Made by a program: the position numbers and the translations under genes
Assembly: GCF_029504695.1 (NCBI RefSeq)
Contig: NZ_JAQFIN010000017.1
Span: forward strand, 16,228-80,227
From: Parabacteroides sp. PF5-6
Lineage (GTDB): Bacteria; Bacteroidota; Bacteroidia; Bacteroidales; Tannerellaceae
Reading direction: 5' to 3'
Length of the DNA: 64,000 nucleotides
Shown here: positions 45,388 through 54,127 of the stretch, piece by piece
Numbering within the stretch: the stretch's first letter is position 1
Layout: the number at the start of each line of letters is the position of its first letter
The notes under the pieces: model-generated
Databases searched by the model: none
Told to the model about the DNA's origin: nothing
What the model saw: the letters and a program-made list of their open reading frames with translations, nothing else

Positions 45388-48054
45388 TTAATCATTAACC
45401 ATCACCTTCCACGTCTGTGTTCCGGCGCGGACCACATAAACGCCGGCGGACAAAGCAACTGTTTTTGAACCGCGAAGGGCGCGAAGCGACACGACGTTTT
45501 GGCCGGTGACGCTGTAGATAGCGATGTCGACCGCATTGGCCATTTCATTGTCAATTGTCAATTGTCCATTGTCCATTGCCACGCGGATCTTGCCGGTGGC
45601 AAGAGAGGCGTGGCCCGTGGTATACCCTTCGAGGGTGATGACGATCGGTCCTTCCACCTTAGCGATGGTATATGTATACGATTCGGCACGCAGGGCGTTG
45701 GCTGTCAGTTCCTCTCCATTGACAAATACCTTCATTGCCGACAGATCGAGTGTCGAGCTACTGATCGTAAAGGTAAATGGCTGGCCGTAGATTGCTTTCC
45801 CGCTGGCGGTGATAGTCAGTCCTTCGATCTCCGGCAGGGTCACCGGATATTCGCGCAGGGCGATCACCACATCCAGGTCTTTCTCGATCGGGTTGAGGAT
45901 ATAACTGCCACCGCGTCCGTCGACAGATGCATTGAATGCCGTCTCCACGCCATCCACCAGGAAGAGAATATCTTCGGCAGTCATCCCACTTGTTTCGGGG
46001 AAGAAGCTCAGGAAGAGATGATCCCCTTCGGCAATGGTATGGCTACCGGTAGCGTAGTCACAGGTGATACCATCGGTAACAGTGAGCGTCAGGGTATGGG
46101 AGATTATATCTACCGGCTCCTCATAAGTGCCGCTCTTGATAAACATCTCGTTACTATCATCCCATACATATAACCCTTCAGACAAACCATTAGCGGTAGG
46201 TACGGCAGTGGCGGCGCCTACTGTAATATCGTTTTCACCCGTAAAGTCTATCCCCTGATCCTTGAATTTGCCAGGCATCCGATAGACTTCTGAACCTTCC
46301 GCCAGGTAAATTGCACCACCGTTTTCCGCGGTCAGTGTGCCTCCGCGATATGCTATTTCAGCTTCACCGTTGTTTTTAATTCCGTAGTTATTTCCGTTTC
46401 CTTTTTTTATTGTTAACGTACCACCTTCTATACTTAATACTCCTTCGTTATGGATACCCGTATCGGAAAAGTTCTCGATCGTAAGCTCAGCATCGGTATA
46501 AAGTGATAGTTTTTTTCCTTTTGCAATCGATAATAAGTTTGTTCCCGTGGCGGAGTTCAGGATGATCTTTGCATTGGCTCTTATTTTGATGTCGTCATTG
46601 ATATTCAATCCCCCTCTTTCGGTGTTCTTTAGGTTGACCGTGATATGATTAAAGGTAGTATTCCCGTTGCTGCCATTACCATAGATACCATCCTTGTCGG
46701 TGTTTTCAATACTGATTACCCCTCCGCCGTTGATAGTTATGGCGTTCCCATTACAATCAATTGAACCACCATTCGTAAGGGTCAGTGTTTTTCCATTGGT
46801 ATAGATTGCGTGATCTGCACCCATTTTGACATCTTGGGTTAGGTCGAAGCTTTTGCCTAAGATAATGGGGTCGGAAGCATCGGTATTTCTCAGGGCAGCA
46901 ATAAATGTATCTTCGGACGAGATCTTATCTGGGGCAGAGTTGCCGTTCAACGTTCCATCGATGTGGTAGATCTTGCCGTTGGTTATCATATCTTTGGCAT
47001 TGGCATCCACGCCGGCAACAGTCTGTGTGCTTACTGCTCCATCATTGATTATCAAGTTATTATTGATCTTTCCTTTGAACGCCACACTGCCACTCTCAAC
47101 GGTGGTGATGCAGTTTGTTGCATTACCATTTGTTGTATTATCTTCATTAGCGGCAATGGTAAGGGTTGCGTTAGCGATTGAGAGGTTTTTCGCCCCATTG
47201 GTAGGATTGCATCCAATGGCACAAACAGTTCCTGTCGTTTGGGTATTGATATTAATTTCACCAGTGGCATCGATGGTTGCGTCGCCAGTTAGCTCTATGC
47301 CATAGCTTTTAGTCCCGGTAATATCCAATTTGCCGGTTGTATTCATTGTGCCGGTGATATTTAGCTTACCCACTGCTATCATTTCTATACCATAATAGCC
47401 CGATACCGTTAATATACCCGCCATATCTGTAAGGTCTATTGTCAGGTCATTTCCCGAGCGGATGCCACTATACCTCATGGTGTTGGTACTTTCAAAGGTA
47501 CAATCCGCACTTGTACTAATCGTTATATTGCCATTCGTCATATTAAGTCCTGCTGATTCGTTAGCAATTGACGATAGTTGGGCATCGCCGGATACCGTGA
47601 GGTTACCCTTTCCCATTAAGATACCGGTAGCCGATACCGTTCCACTTTCGATAATCAGATCGCCAACCCTAATATATAGAGCGTTGTTTTGATCGGCATT
47701 ACTAAAGGTTAATGTCCCGCTGGAACCATTAATCGTCAGGGAACCACCTTCAAATTGAAGGGCGCTCTTATAGCTCTCATTGATTGTTACATTGCCGCTA
47801 TAGGTCAACTTGACATTAGCTTCTTCGTTCAAGTAAAATTCAATTGAACCGCCACTGTAAGTGCTTTCCAGCGTTAGCGTTTTGGTTGTTTTATTCCAGC
47901 TCCATCCGGTACCAGACATATCGGATGCTGTTGGATTAAAATCCATACCACCAACCACGATTGATTCCGTAGCAACCTGCGCCTGCAGGTGCAAACAAAT
48001 TGTCATAAAGAACAATGGCAATAAGACTCGATTAAAAAGAGATTTTTGTTTCAT
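45388..48054 (-). CDS. Secreted beta-helix protein with C-terminal sorting domain
   Basis: An 888-residue secreted protein. Signal peptide MKQKSLFNRVLLPLFFMTICLHLQAQ; residues 30-640 consist of short strand repeats rich in Gly, Thr, Asn and Ile (LTISNADQNNALYIRV-like, GGSLTINGSSGTLTFSNADQ), as in parallel beta-helices; two Ig-like or beta-sandwich regions follow (HTLTLTVTDGITCDYATGSH, similar to the same region in the protein at 22543-25323); the last 60 residues VDIAIYSVTGQNVVSLRALR... form the sorting domain. It lacks GLUG motifs, so the rod differs while the C-terminal third is shared. The small protein at 48108 precedes it by 53 bases. Confidence 0.82.
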   Translation of the reverse strand: MKQKSLFNRVLLPLFFMTICLHLQAQVATESIVVGGMDFNPTASDMSGTGWSWNKTTKTLTLESTYSGGSIEFYLNEEANVKLTYSGNVTINESYKSALQFEGGSLTINGSSGTLTFSNADQNNALYIRVGDLIIESGTVSATGILMGKGNLTVSGDAQLSSIANESAGLNMTNGNITISTSADCTFESTNTMRYSGIRSGNDLTIDLTDMAGILTVSGYYGIEMIAVGKLNITGTMNTTGKLDITGTKSYGIELTGDATIDATGEININTQTTGTVCAIGCNPTNGAKNLSIANATLTIAANEDNTTNGNATNCITTVESGSVAFKGKINNNLIINDGAVSTQTVAGVDANAKDMITNGKIYHIDGTLNGNSAPDKISSEDTFIAALRNTDASDPIILGKSFDLTQDVKMGADHAIYTNGKTLTLTNGGSIDCNGNAITINGGGVISIENTDKDGIYGNGSNGNTTFNHITVNLKNTERGGLNINDDIKIRANAKIILNSATGTNLLSIAKGKKLSLYTDAELTIENFSDTGIHNEGVLSIEGGTLTIKKGNGNNYGIKNNGEAEIAYRGGTLTAENGGAIYLAEGSEVYRMPGKFKDQGIDFTGENDITVGAATAVPTANGLSEGLYVWDDSNEMFIKSGTYEEPVDIISHTLTLTVTDGITCDYATGSHTIAEGDHLFLSFFPETSGMTAEDILFLVDGVETAFNASVDGRGGSYILNPIEKDLDVVIALREYPVTLPEIEGLTITASGKAIYGQPFTFTISSSTLDLSAMKVFVNGEELTANALRAESYTYTIAKVEGPIVITLEGYTTGHASLATGKIRVAMDNGQLTIDNEMANAVDIAIYSVTGQNVVSLRALRGSKTVALSAGVYVVRAGTQTWKVMVND

Positions 48055-48107
48055 GTTTGTAAATGTTTTAATGGCTTTACGCTTTAGTAAGCGATCTGCG
48101 TTGTTAA

Positions 48108-48398
48108 TTATGAATGGTAATTTATAAATTGAAATTCCTCCAATAGATTCGATCCGTCGGCATTATAGTAACTCACGAAATGCATCAGGCTTTCCGCCGA
48201 GAGGTTTTGCAGATAGAGCTTATGTGCCACGCCATCGACCGGATGGGAAAACTGGCGGTAGTACGTCAGGTGTTTCCCCCGACAAATAGCCAACATACGC
48301 GGCAAGGACGGACTATATCCGATCTCTTCCGTTTCTTTATTCTCCTTTACGATATATACCCAGCAGAACGAATCGCGGGACAAAACCTTTGTTTGCAT
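48108..48398 (-). CDS. Small GIY-YIG-like protein, probably catalytically dead
   Basis: A 96-residue protein, MQTKVLSRDSFCWVYIVKEN..., paralogous to the one at 25616-25900. The start at 48398 was chosen because it aligns with that paralogue's Met; an in-frame ATG 24 bases upstream is possible. Shared features are CWVYI, the SLPRML helix, YYRQF, AHKLYLQNLS and a C-terminal LLEEFQ. The fold resembles small GIY-YIG nucleases without their catalytic residues. It is the first gene of an apparent operon with the secreted beta-helix protein. Confidence 0.65.
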   Translation of the reverse strand: MQTKVLSRDSFCWVYIVKENKETEEIGYSPSLPRMLAICRGKHLTYYRQFSHPVDGVAHKLYLQNLSAESLMHFVSYYNADGSNLLEEFQFINYHS

Positions 48399-48505
48399 CT
48401 CTATATTATTAATGTAAGGCATAAAGTACTCTCTCTTTGAGGTGTTTCTTGTTAGCCTTTGTAACTCATACTTTCGGTGCAAATCTACGGGTGCGCTGCC
48501 GCAAC

Positions 48506-48546
48506 GACCTCTCAAATCTGAAAAAAAACCTCTCAAATCTGAAAAA
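48506..48546 (-). promoter_or_regulatory. 21-bp direct repeats upstream of the beta-helix operon
   Basis: On the minus strand TTCAGATTTGAGAGG occurs twice, starting exactly 21 bases apart, with T-runs between, about 110-150 bases before ATG 48398. It matches the arrays upstream of both GLUG genes in period and orientation. Confidence 0.6.
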
Positions 48547-48648
48547 ACGGCCCTAAAAGAGTTAATAAAGATTAACGACGGTGGCAAAGCTATCAATAAT
48601 GGGGTGATAGTTTTGCCACCGTTTATAAGCTATGGGCGTGGAAATCGC

Positions 48649-48679
48649 TTGCTTCTGTGTTCGGCTTTTCGTATATTTG
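48649..48679 (+). promoter_or_regulatory. Bacteroides-type promoter of the metallophosphoesterase gene
   Basis: TTG (48649-48651) and TATATTTG (48672-48679) with 20 bases between, 37 bases before ATG 48716. Confidence 0.6.
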
Positions 48680-48715
48680 TAAAAGAATTGTTTCTCCTCA
48701 AATAAATACATTACA

Positions 48716-49789
48716 ATGAAAAAAGCACTACTGTCTATCTGTTGTTTATTGCATATCTCTTACGTTGCTTTGGCTCAAAACCGGGCGGATCAGCAAGAAC
48801 TGACCGATCCGAACTCTTTCTCTATGATCCTATTGGGTGATCCACAGGGTTATATGAAGTATGATATCAACCAGCCGTTGTTCGAACTGTGTACGGCATG
48901 GATCTCAGACCATATCGATCAACTGAATATCAAAGCGGTATTGTGCACGGGGGATATTGTTGAGCAGAATGAGAATATCGTGCGCAACCGCAAGATGGTG
49001 AACCAGACCAGTCGGGAGATGTGGGAAGCCGCCTCGCGTGCTTTCGAGCGGTTGGATAATAAGGTTCCTTATATCATCTCTGCCGGGAATCATGAGTATG
49101 GATACCGCAGCGCGGAGAATGGGAATACGAAGTTCCCGGAGTATTTCCCCTTCGAACGGAATAGGGCCTGGCGGGATATCTGTGTCAGTGTGTTTCCTAA
49201 CCGTAGCGGTGTGGAGTCGTTGGAGAATTCAGCGTATGAGTTTGTTGAACCGAACTGGGGAAAACTATTGGTGATCACTTCCGAGTTCGCGCCGCGTGAC
49301 GAGGTGCTTCACTGGGCGAAAGAATTAGCCGCCAAACCGGAATACAAAGAACATAAAGTCATCTTTATGACTCACTCTTTCTTGCGTCAACGGACAGCCG
49401 AACGGACCGATAACGAGAACTATCGTATCACTCCACGCAACTGGGGCGTTGGTGTTTGGGAAAAACTGATCGAGCCCTCCAGTAATATCCGTATGGTTCT
49501 TTGCGGTCATACCGGCAAACCGGGCGATTTCGAAGATTCGGTCGCTTACCGTGTCGATAAGAACAAAGCCGGAAAGGATGTACATCAGATGATGTTCAAC
49601 GTACAGATCCTTGGTGGCGGCTGGGAAGGCAATGGGGGCGACGGCTGGCTGCGCATCCTGGAGTTTATGCCCGACGGCAAGACCATCAAGGTGAGAACCT
49701 ACTCTCCCCTGTTCGGTATCTCACCCTCGACGAAGCATCTGGCGCACCGGACGGAAGCCTTCGATCAGTTTGAGATGATCATGGAGTGA
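48716..49789 (+). CDS. Exported metallophosphoesterase
   Basis: A 357-residue calcineurin-like phosphoesterase. Signal peptide MKKALLSICCLLHISYVALAQ, then the metal-site blocks ILLGDPQG (GDxHG-like), VLCTGDIVEQ (GDxxx), SAGNHEYG (GNHE), FMTHSF and LCGHTGKPGD (GHxH-like, with Gly in place of the second His). It should act in the periplasm or outside the cell on an unknown phosphoester. It is convergent with the beta-galactosidase gene. Confidence 0.88.
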   Translation: MKKALLSICCLLHISYVALAQNRADQQELTDPNSFSMILLGDPQGYMKYDINQPLFELCTAWISDHIDQLNIKAVLCTGDIVEQNENIVRNRKMVNQTSREMWEAASRAFERLDNKVPYIISAGNHEYGYRSAENGNTKFPEYFPFERNRAWRDICVSVFPNRSGVESLENSAYEFVEPNWGKLLVITSEFAPRDEVLHWAKELAAKPEYKEHKVIFMTHSFLRQRTAERTDNENYRITPRNWGVGVWEKLIEPSSNIRMVLCGHTGKPGDFEDSVAYRVDKNKAGKDVHQMMFNVQILGGGWEGNGGDGWLRILEFMPDGKTIKVRTYSPLFGISPSTKHLAHRTEAFDQFEMIME

Positions 49790-49833
49790 AAAAGAATAGC
49801 CACGGATAAAATCTTATCCGTGGCTATTCTTTT
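49789..49833. terminator. Bidirectional terminator
   Basis: 20-base arms that include GAATAGCCACGGATAA (left) pair around the loop AATC; A-run on the left and T-run on the right, so it can stop transcription in both directions. It fills the gap between the two convergent genes and reaches the beta-galactosidase stop codon. Confidence 0.9.
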
Positions 49834-52318
49834 ACTTCGTTTCAAATGTAAGCTCAAGCGGTTTGAGCCAGGGGGAGGAGAAATGTATGCGTACTTCCCC
49901 GGCTTCGCCCGTCGCTTCGAGGTAGGCGAGGAGCTTGCCGTTGAAAGCGCGCTGGCGGTTGTCGGTATAATCACCCATATCGGAGTTGTTGCTCGCTTCG
50001 AGTCCCAACAGGCGGGCAGGGCCTTTGACGCGGCAGGTGATCTCATCGTCGGACAGCATCACGGGAATGCCTTTTTCATCAACCACCTGCAATACGATCT
50101 GGATCAATCCCCGGTCTTTACAGATCTCTTTATCGACAATCTCCGCGGTGATCGCTGCCGGACGTCCGGACGACTGGATGGCGTAGCGGGTCGTCTCTTT
50201 GCCAGTGGCATCCATGCCGACGACTTCAAGTTTGCCGGCTTTGAACGGGATATCCCAATAGATAATACCCACTTTCTCGTCGTAATTCTTTTCGGCACCA
50301 ACGATCGAACCGTTGAGCTCCAGTCGGGCTTTGGCGGCGTTGGTGTAGCAGACCACGCGGATCGAACGGCCTTCTTCGTAGTTCCAAACCGACCAGGCAT
50401 CCATCGACGGGAAACGTTCCATGCGGGAGCCTTCGGTCTGCGACCATACATCGGCCATCTGGTTGCCACCGCCTTGTCCCGGCGTCGGGTAAGTGCCCAG
50501 GTAAGACACCGGACGATCTGCCCAAAGCGACTGACGGAAGTAACCTCTCGGCTTGATAAAGCCACCGAAATCCAACAAGCCCGAATAGAACCCGCGGGAA
50601 GGCCAGCGGCCCGACTCACCCAGGTAGTCGATACCGGTCCACAGGAATTGGCCGAAGATAAACTCACGCTCGGTCACTGCCTGCCAGGCACTCAGTTCGT
50701 GGCGGTTCTCACTACCGTAGATGATGCGGTTGGGGTATTTCTGATGGTCGGCGTCGTACATGCTTTCCGTATAGTTATAGCCGGCGATATCCAAAGCGCC
50801 CGGGTATTCCGTTTCGTTCGACATGGCAACACCGGCCAGGCCGGCAGTGGTCGGACGGTTCGGGTCGTATTCTTTTACTACCTTAACCAAACGTTTGGCA
50901 ATCGCTCCCAGGCGCATGGCGTCGGGCGCGTCTTTCTTGTAGCCACCGAAGATCGGTTGGGTAAAGCCGGTATCTCTGCCACCGTCGAGCACGGGGTGGG
51001 AGTAGGGGTCGTTTGGATAGTCCACCTCATTGCCGATGCTCCAGGCAAAGACGGAGATATGGTTGCGGTCGCGGCAGACCATATCCGCCAGGTCTTTCTC
51101 GCCCCATTCTTCAAAGAAATCATAGTTGCCCTGGAAACCGGGCGTGCCCACGTTCCAGCCTTCGAGCCATTTGCGCTTGGGGAATTCCCATTCGTCGTAG
51201 GCTTCGTTCAATACCAACATACCCAGTTCGTCGCAGAGCGCGTACAGGTCGGGTGCCTGCGGGTTGTGGCTGGTGCGGATCGCGTTACAACCAATCTCTT
51301 TCAGAGTCAGGATCCTTCTTTTCCATACGTCGCGGGGAACGGCTGAACCCAGTACGCCGGCATCGTGATGGATACAGACGCCTTTCATCTTCATGGCCTG
51401 GCCATTGAGTGCAAAACCTTTGTTCGGATCGAACGCGAAGTGGCGGAAGCCGGTCTTCGTCTGCGTTTCATCGATCACTTTTCCGTTGCGCATCACCGTG
51501 GTATGCAAGGTATAAAGCGAAGGATTGTCCAGGTCCCAGAGTGCGGGTTTGTTGACTTTCAGCTCTGCCTGGATCTTGCCTTCCTGGTTGGCGGCGATGG
51601 AGAGCTTGCGGGTATTCTTGCCGACGCTCTTTCCGGCGGGGTCGATCAGTTCGTTGACGATGGAAAGGGTGGCGGCGGAAGCGTCGTCGTTCTGCACCGT
51701 CACCTCCACCTGCAAGACGCCCTGGCGGGCATTGGCTACCTTGGGGAAGGCATAAACGCCCCATTGCGCGATATGCACGGGATCGGCATAGACCAGCCAG
51801 ACATTGCGGTAGATACCCGAGCCGGTGTACCAGCGTGAGTCGGCGCTCTGGCTATGATCTACGCGAACGGCCAAGGTGTTTGTCTTCCCATATTCGACGA
51901 ACGGCGTCGCGTCGTAGAGGAAAGAGACATACCCGTTCGGGCGTTTGCCCAAGAGCTTGCCGTTGAGGTAGACTTCACTCCGGTTGTAGACCCCTTCGAA
52001 GTAGAGGTAAACCTTTTCGCCCTGTTTATCCTGCGGGATATCGAGGGTCTTGCGATACCAAGCGATACCGCCGGGAAGATAACCGGTGGCGCTGGCCAGG
52101 GTAGGGCTCAACTGACCTTTGACGGTCCAGTCGTGCGGCAGGTCGACTGCTTTCCATTTCGAATCGTCGAAAGCAGTGGCTTGCGCGTGGGTTTCATCAC
52201 TGAGGATAAACTTCCAGTCGTTGTTGATCATCGCGGATCGACCGAAAGAGACCTGCGCCTGCAGGCTCATGGCGATGCATAAAAGCAAAGCGGAGAAGAA
52301 AACTTTGGTGTAATTCAT
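49832..52318 (-). CDS. Exported GH2 beta-galactosidase-like glycoside hydrolase
   Basis: An 828-residue exported enzyme of glycoside hydrolase family 2. Signal peptide FFSALLLCIAMSLQAQ, sugar-binding domain (WKAVDLPHDWTV, GGIAWYRKTL, YFEGVYNRSEVYLNGKLLG), Ig-like domain, and a TIM barrel with KMKGVCIHHDAGVLGSAVP, IRTSHNPQAPDLYALCDELG, VFAWSIGNEVDYP (Glu as acid/base) and IIYGSENRHELSAW (Glu as probable nucleophile); C-terminal Ig-like domains follow. The precise linkage is not predictable. It stands alone, without SusCD partners. Confidence 0.92.
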   Translation of the reverse strand: MNYTKVFFSALLLCIAMSLQAQVSFGRSAMINNDWKFILSDETHAQATAFDDSKWKAVDLPHDWTVKGQLSPTLASATGYLPGGIAWYRKTLDIPQDKQGEKVYLYFEGVYNRSEVYLNGKLLGKRPNGYVSFLYDATPFVEYGKTNTLAVRVDHSQSADSRWYTGSGIYRNVWLVYADPVHIAQWGVYAFPKVANARQGVLQVEVTVQNDDASAATLSIVNELIDPAGKSVGKNTRKLSIAANQEGKIQAELKVNKPALWDLDNPSLYTLHTTVMRNGKVIDETQTKTGFRHFAFDPNKGFALNGQAMKMKGVCIHHDAGVLGSAVPRDVWKRRILTLKEIGCNAIRTSHNPQAPDLYALCDELGMLVLNEAYDEWEFPKRKWLEGWNVGTPGFQGNYDFFEEWGEKDLADMVCRDRNHISVFAWSIGNEVDYPNDPYSHPVLDGGRDTGFTQPIFGGYKKDAPDAMRLGAIAKRLVKVVKEYDPNRPTTAGLAGVAMSNETEYPGALDIAGYNYTESMYDADHQKYPNRIIYGSENRHELSAWQAVTEREFIFGQFLWTGIDYLGESGRWPSRGFYSGLLDFGGFIKPRGYFRQSLWADRPVSYLGTYPTPGQGGGNQMADVWSQTEGSRMERFPSMDAWSVWNYEEGRSIRVVCYTNAAKARLELNGSIVGAEKNYDEKVGIIYWDIPFKAGKLEVVGMDATGKETTRYAIQSSGRPAAITAEIVDKEICKDRGLIQIVLQVVDEKGIPVMLSDDEITCRVKGPARLLGLEASNNSDMGDYTDNRQRAFNGKLLAYLEATGEAGEVRIHFSSPWLKPLELTFETK

Positions 52319-52557
52319 GTTTTACTATATTATATATGTATTCAGATGTTTCAGATTAATGGGGTGACTCAGAATTATAAGCGTTCTTTTAACACCCCAA
52401 TGCTGCAAAAATAGCGCTTTTCGGTATACGGGAGGTTAAGAAATCATTCAATAATGGCGTAATTATCATTCGGATGACCTGATTTTGTGGAATATTCCTT
52501 ATCTTTGCCCCCGAATTGACGTGGACAGATTTGTATTGCTTGCAACCACAGGAAAAA
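52319..52557. other. Divergent promoter region of beta-galactosidase and metK
   Basis: Holds CAAAAATA at 52406-52413 (a -7 box for the minus strand) and TATCTTTG at 52500-52507 for metK. No recognisable riboswitch and no protein gene. Confidence 0.5.
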
Positions 52558-52647
52558 ATGCTAAAAACAAACTCCGCTTTTTGCCGTTCGGCAATATACT
52601 TCTTCACGGGTCAGTTCGTTAGAATGTATTATCTTAAAAGAAAATAG
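52558..52647 (+). CDS. Candidate leader peptide before metK
   Basis: A 29-codon frame ([11 protein letters not shown]... ending RMYYLKRK) in the 145-base metK leader; its stop lies five bases before the metK ATG. It could couple translation, or it may be chance. No other support. Confidence 0.25.
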   Translation: MLKTNSAFCRSAIYFFTGQFVRMYYLKRK

Positions 52648-52652
52648 TCAAA

Positions 52653-53939
52653 ATGGGTTATCTATTTACCTCCGAATCGGTGTCTGAAGGGCACCCCGAT
52701 AAAGTAGCCGATCAGATATCGGATGCTTTGCTTGATGAGTTCCTGGCGCATGATGCCAACTCGAAAGTAGCTTGCGAAACATTAGTAACCACCGGACAGG
52801 TTGTTGTGGCCGGAGAAGTAAAATCGAGTGCGTATGTCGATGTGCAGGACGTGGTGCGTTCGGTGATCGAACGTATCGGGTATACCCAAAGCGAATATCA
52901 GTTTGAAGCCAAATCGTGCGGCGTCTTGTCGGCGATCCATGAGCAGAGTGGCGATATCAACCGGGGTGTCGAGCGCGAAGATCCGATGAATCAGGGGGCG
53001 GGCGACCAAGGTATGATGTTCGGTTATGCCACGATCGAGACGGAGAACTTTATGCCGCTGGCGTTGGATCTCTCGCATAGCCTGTTGAAAGAGCTGGCAC
53101 ATATCCGCAAACATGAACTGCACCTGATGCCTTACCTGCGTCCCGACGCCAAAGCACAGGTGACGATCGAATACGAAGATAACGGAGCGCCGCTGCGTGT
53201 GGATACGATCGTGGTCTCCACCCAGCACGATGAGTTTATCGGTGCCTTGGGCATTACGCAGGCGGAAGCCGACAGCGCGATGCAGAAACGCATTGCCGAC
53301 GACGTGCGCCGGATCCTGATCCCCCGCGTGATGGAGCAATACCCCGTTCATGTGCAAGCCTTGTTCAACGATGATATCAAATACCATATCAACCCCACGG
53401 GTAAGTTCGTGATCGGTGGCCCGCATGGCGATACCGGTCTGACGGGACGGAAGATCATTGTGGATACGTACGGCGGAAAAGCTTCCCATGGGGGAGGCGC
53501 TTTCTCGGGCAAAGACCCTTCGAAGGTCGACCGCTCGGCGGCTTATGCTGCTCGCCATATCGCCAAGAACCTGGTGGCTGCCGGGGTGGCCGATGAATTG
53601 CTGGTGCAGGTATCGTATGCCATTGGCGTGGCTTATCCGATGAATATCTTCGTCAATACCTACGGCCGTGCCAATGTGGATATGACCGACGGTGAGATCG
53701 CCCGCCTGATTCAGGATATCTTCGATATGCGTCCCAAAGCCATCGAAGAACGGCTCAACCTGCGCAACCCGATCTACCTGGAAACCGCCGCCTACGGACA
53801 CATGGGGCGCCGCCCGGAAACAGTGACCAAGGTATTTACTTCCCGTTATCTGCCCGAGCCCATCATCCGGGAAGTGGAACTCTTCACCTGGGAAAAGCTC
53901 GATCATGTCGAAGTAATCAAAAAAGTTTTCTGCTTATAA
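52653..53939 (+). CDS. metK: S-adenosylmethionine synthase
   Basis: A 428-residue enzyme that makes S-adenosylmethionine from methionine and ATP. Motifs: [53 protein letters not shown] and [19 protein letters not shown]. It is preceded by a -7 box TATCTTTG at 52500-52507. Confidence 0.97.
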   Translation: MGYLFTSESVSEGHPDKVADQISDALLDEFLAHDANSKVACETLVTTGQVVVAGEVKSSAYVDVQDVVRSVIERIGYTQSEYQFEAKSCGVLSAIHEQSGDINRGVEREDPMNQGAGDQGMMFGYATIETENFMPLALDLSHSLLKELAHIRKHELHLMPYLRPDAKAQVTIEYEDNGAPLRVDTIVVSTQHDEFIGALGITQAEADSAMQKRIADDVRRILIPRVMEQYPVHVQALFNDDIKYHINPTGKFVIGGPHGDTGLTGRKIIVDTYGGKASHGGGAFSGKDPSKVDRSAAYAARHIAKNLVAAGVADELLVQVSYAIGVAYPMNIFVNTYGRANVDMTDGEIARLIQDIFDMRPKAIEERLNLRNPIYLETAAYGHMGRRPETVTKVFTSRYLPEPIIREVELFTWEKLDHVEVIKKVFCL

Positions 53940-53940
53940 A

Positions 53941-54036
53941 GCACCCTCCCCCCCCCCCTTAATCCCCTTAATCCCCTTAAACCCCTTAATCCTTAAAGCC
54001 CTTAAGGCTTTTAAGGCCCTTAAGGGCTTTAAGGCT
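53941..54036. terminator. CCCTTAA-rich region with terminator hairpin after metK
   Basis: A C-run followed by four or five CCCCTTAAT-like repeats, then a hairpin with 13-bp arms AAAGCCCTTAAGG and CCTTAAGGGCTTT (53995-54007, 54018-54030) followed by AAGGCTTTTT. Likely the metK terminator. Confidence 0.65.
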
Positions 54037-54127
54037 TTTTGGCCAACTCAGTTGAAAAAACCTGAACCTCTTACCTTTCTATAAAAATAAAGCATATATT
54101 TGGGGCGTAATCCCTAATACTAATTCT

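Noticed and set aside
52508..52652. SAM riboswitch upstream of metK
   Set aside because: I could not recognise the conserved core of any SAM riboswitch class; only a short reading frame is visible.
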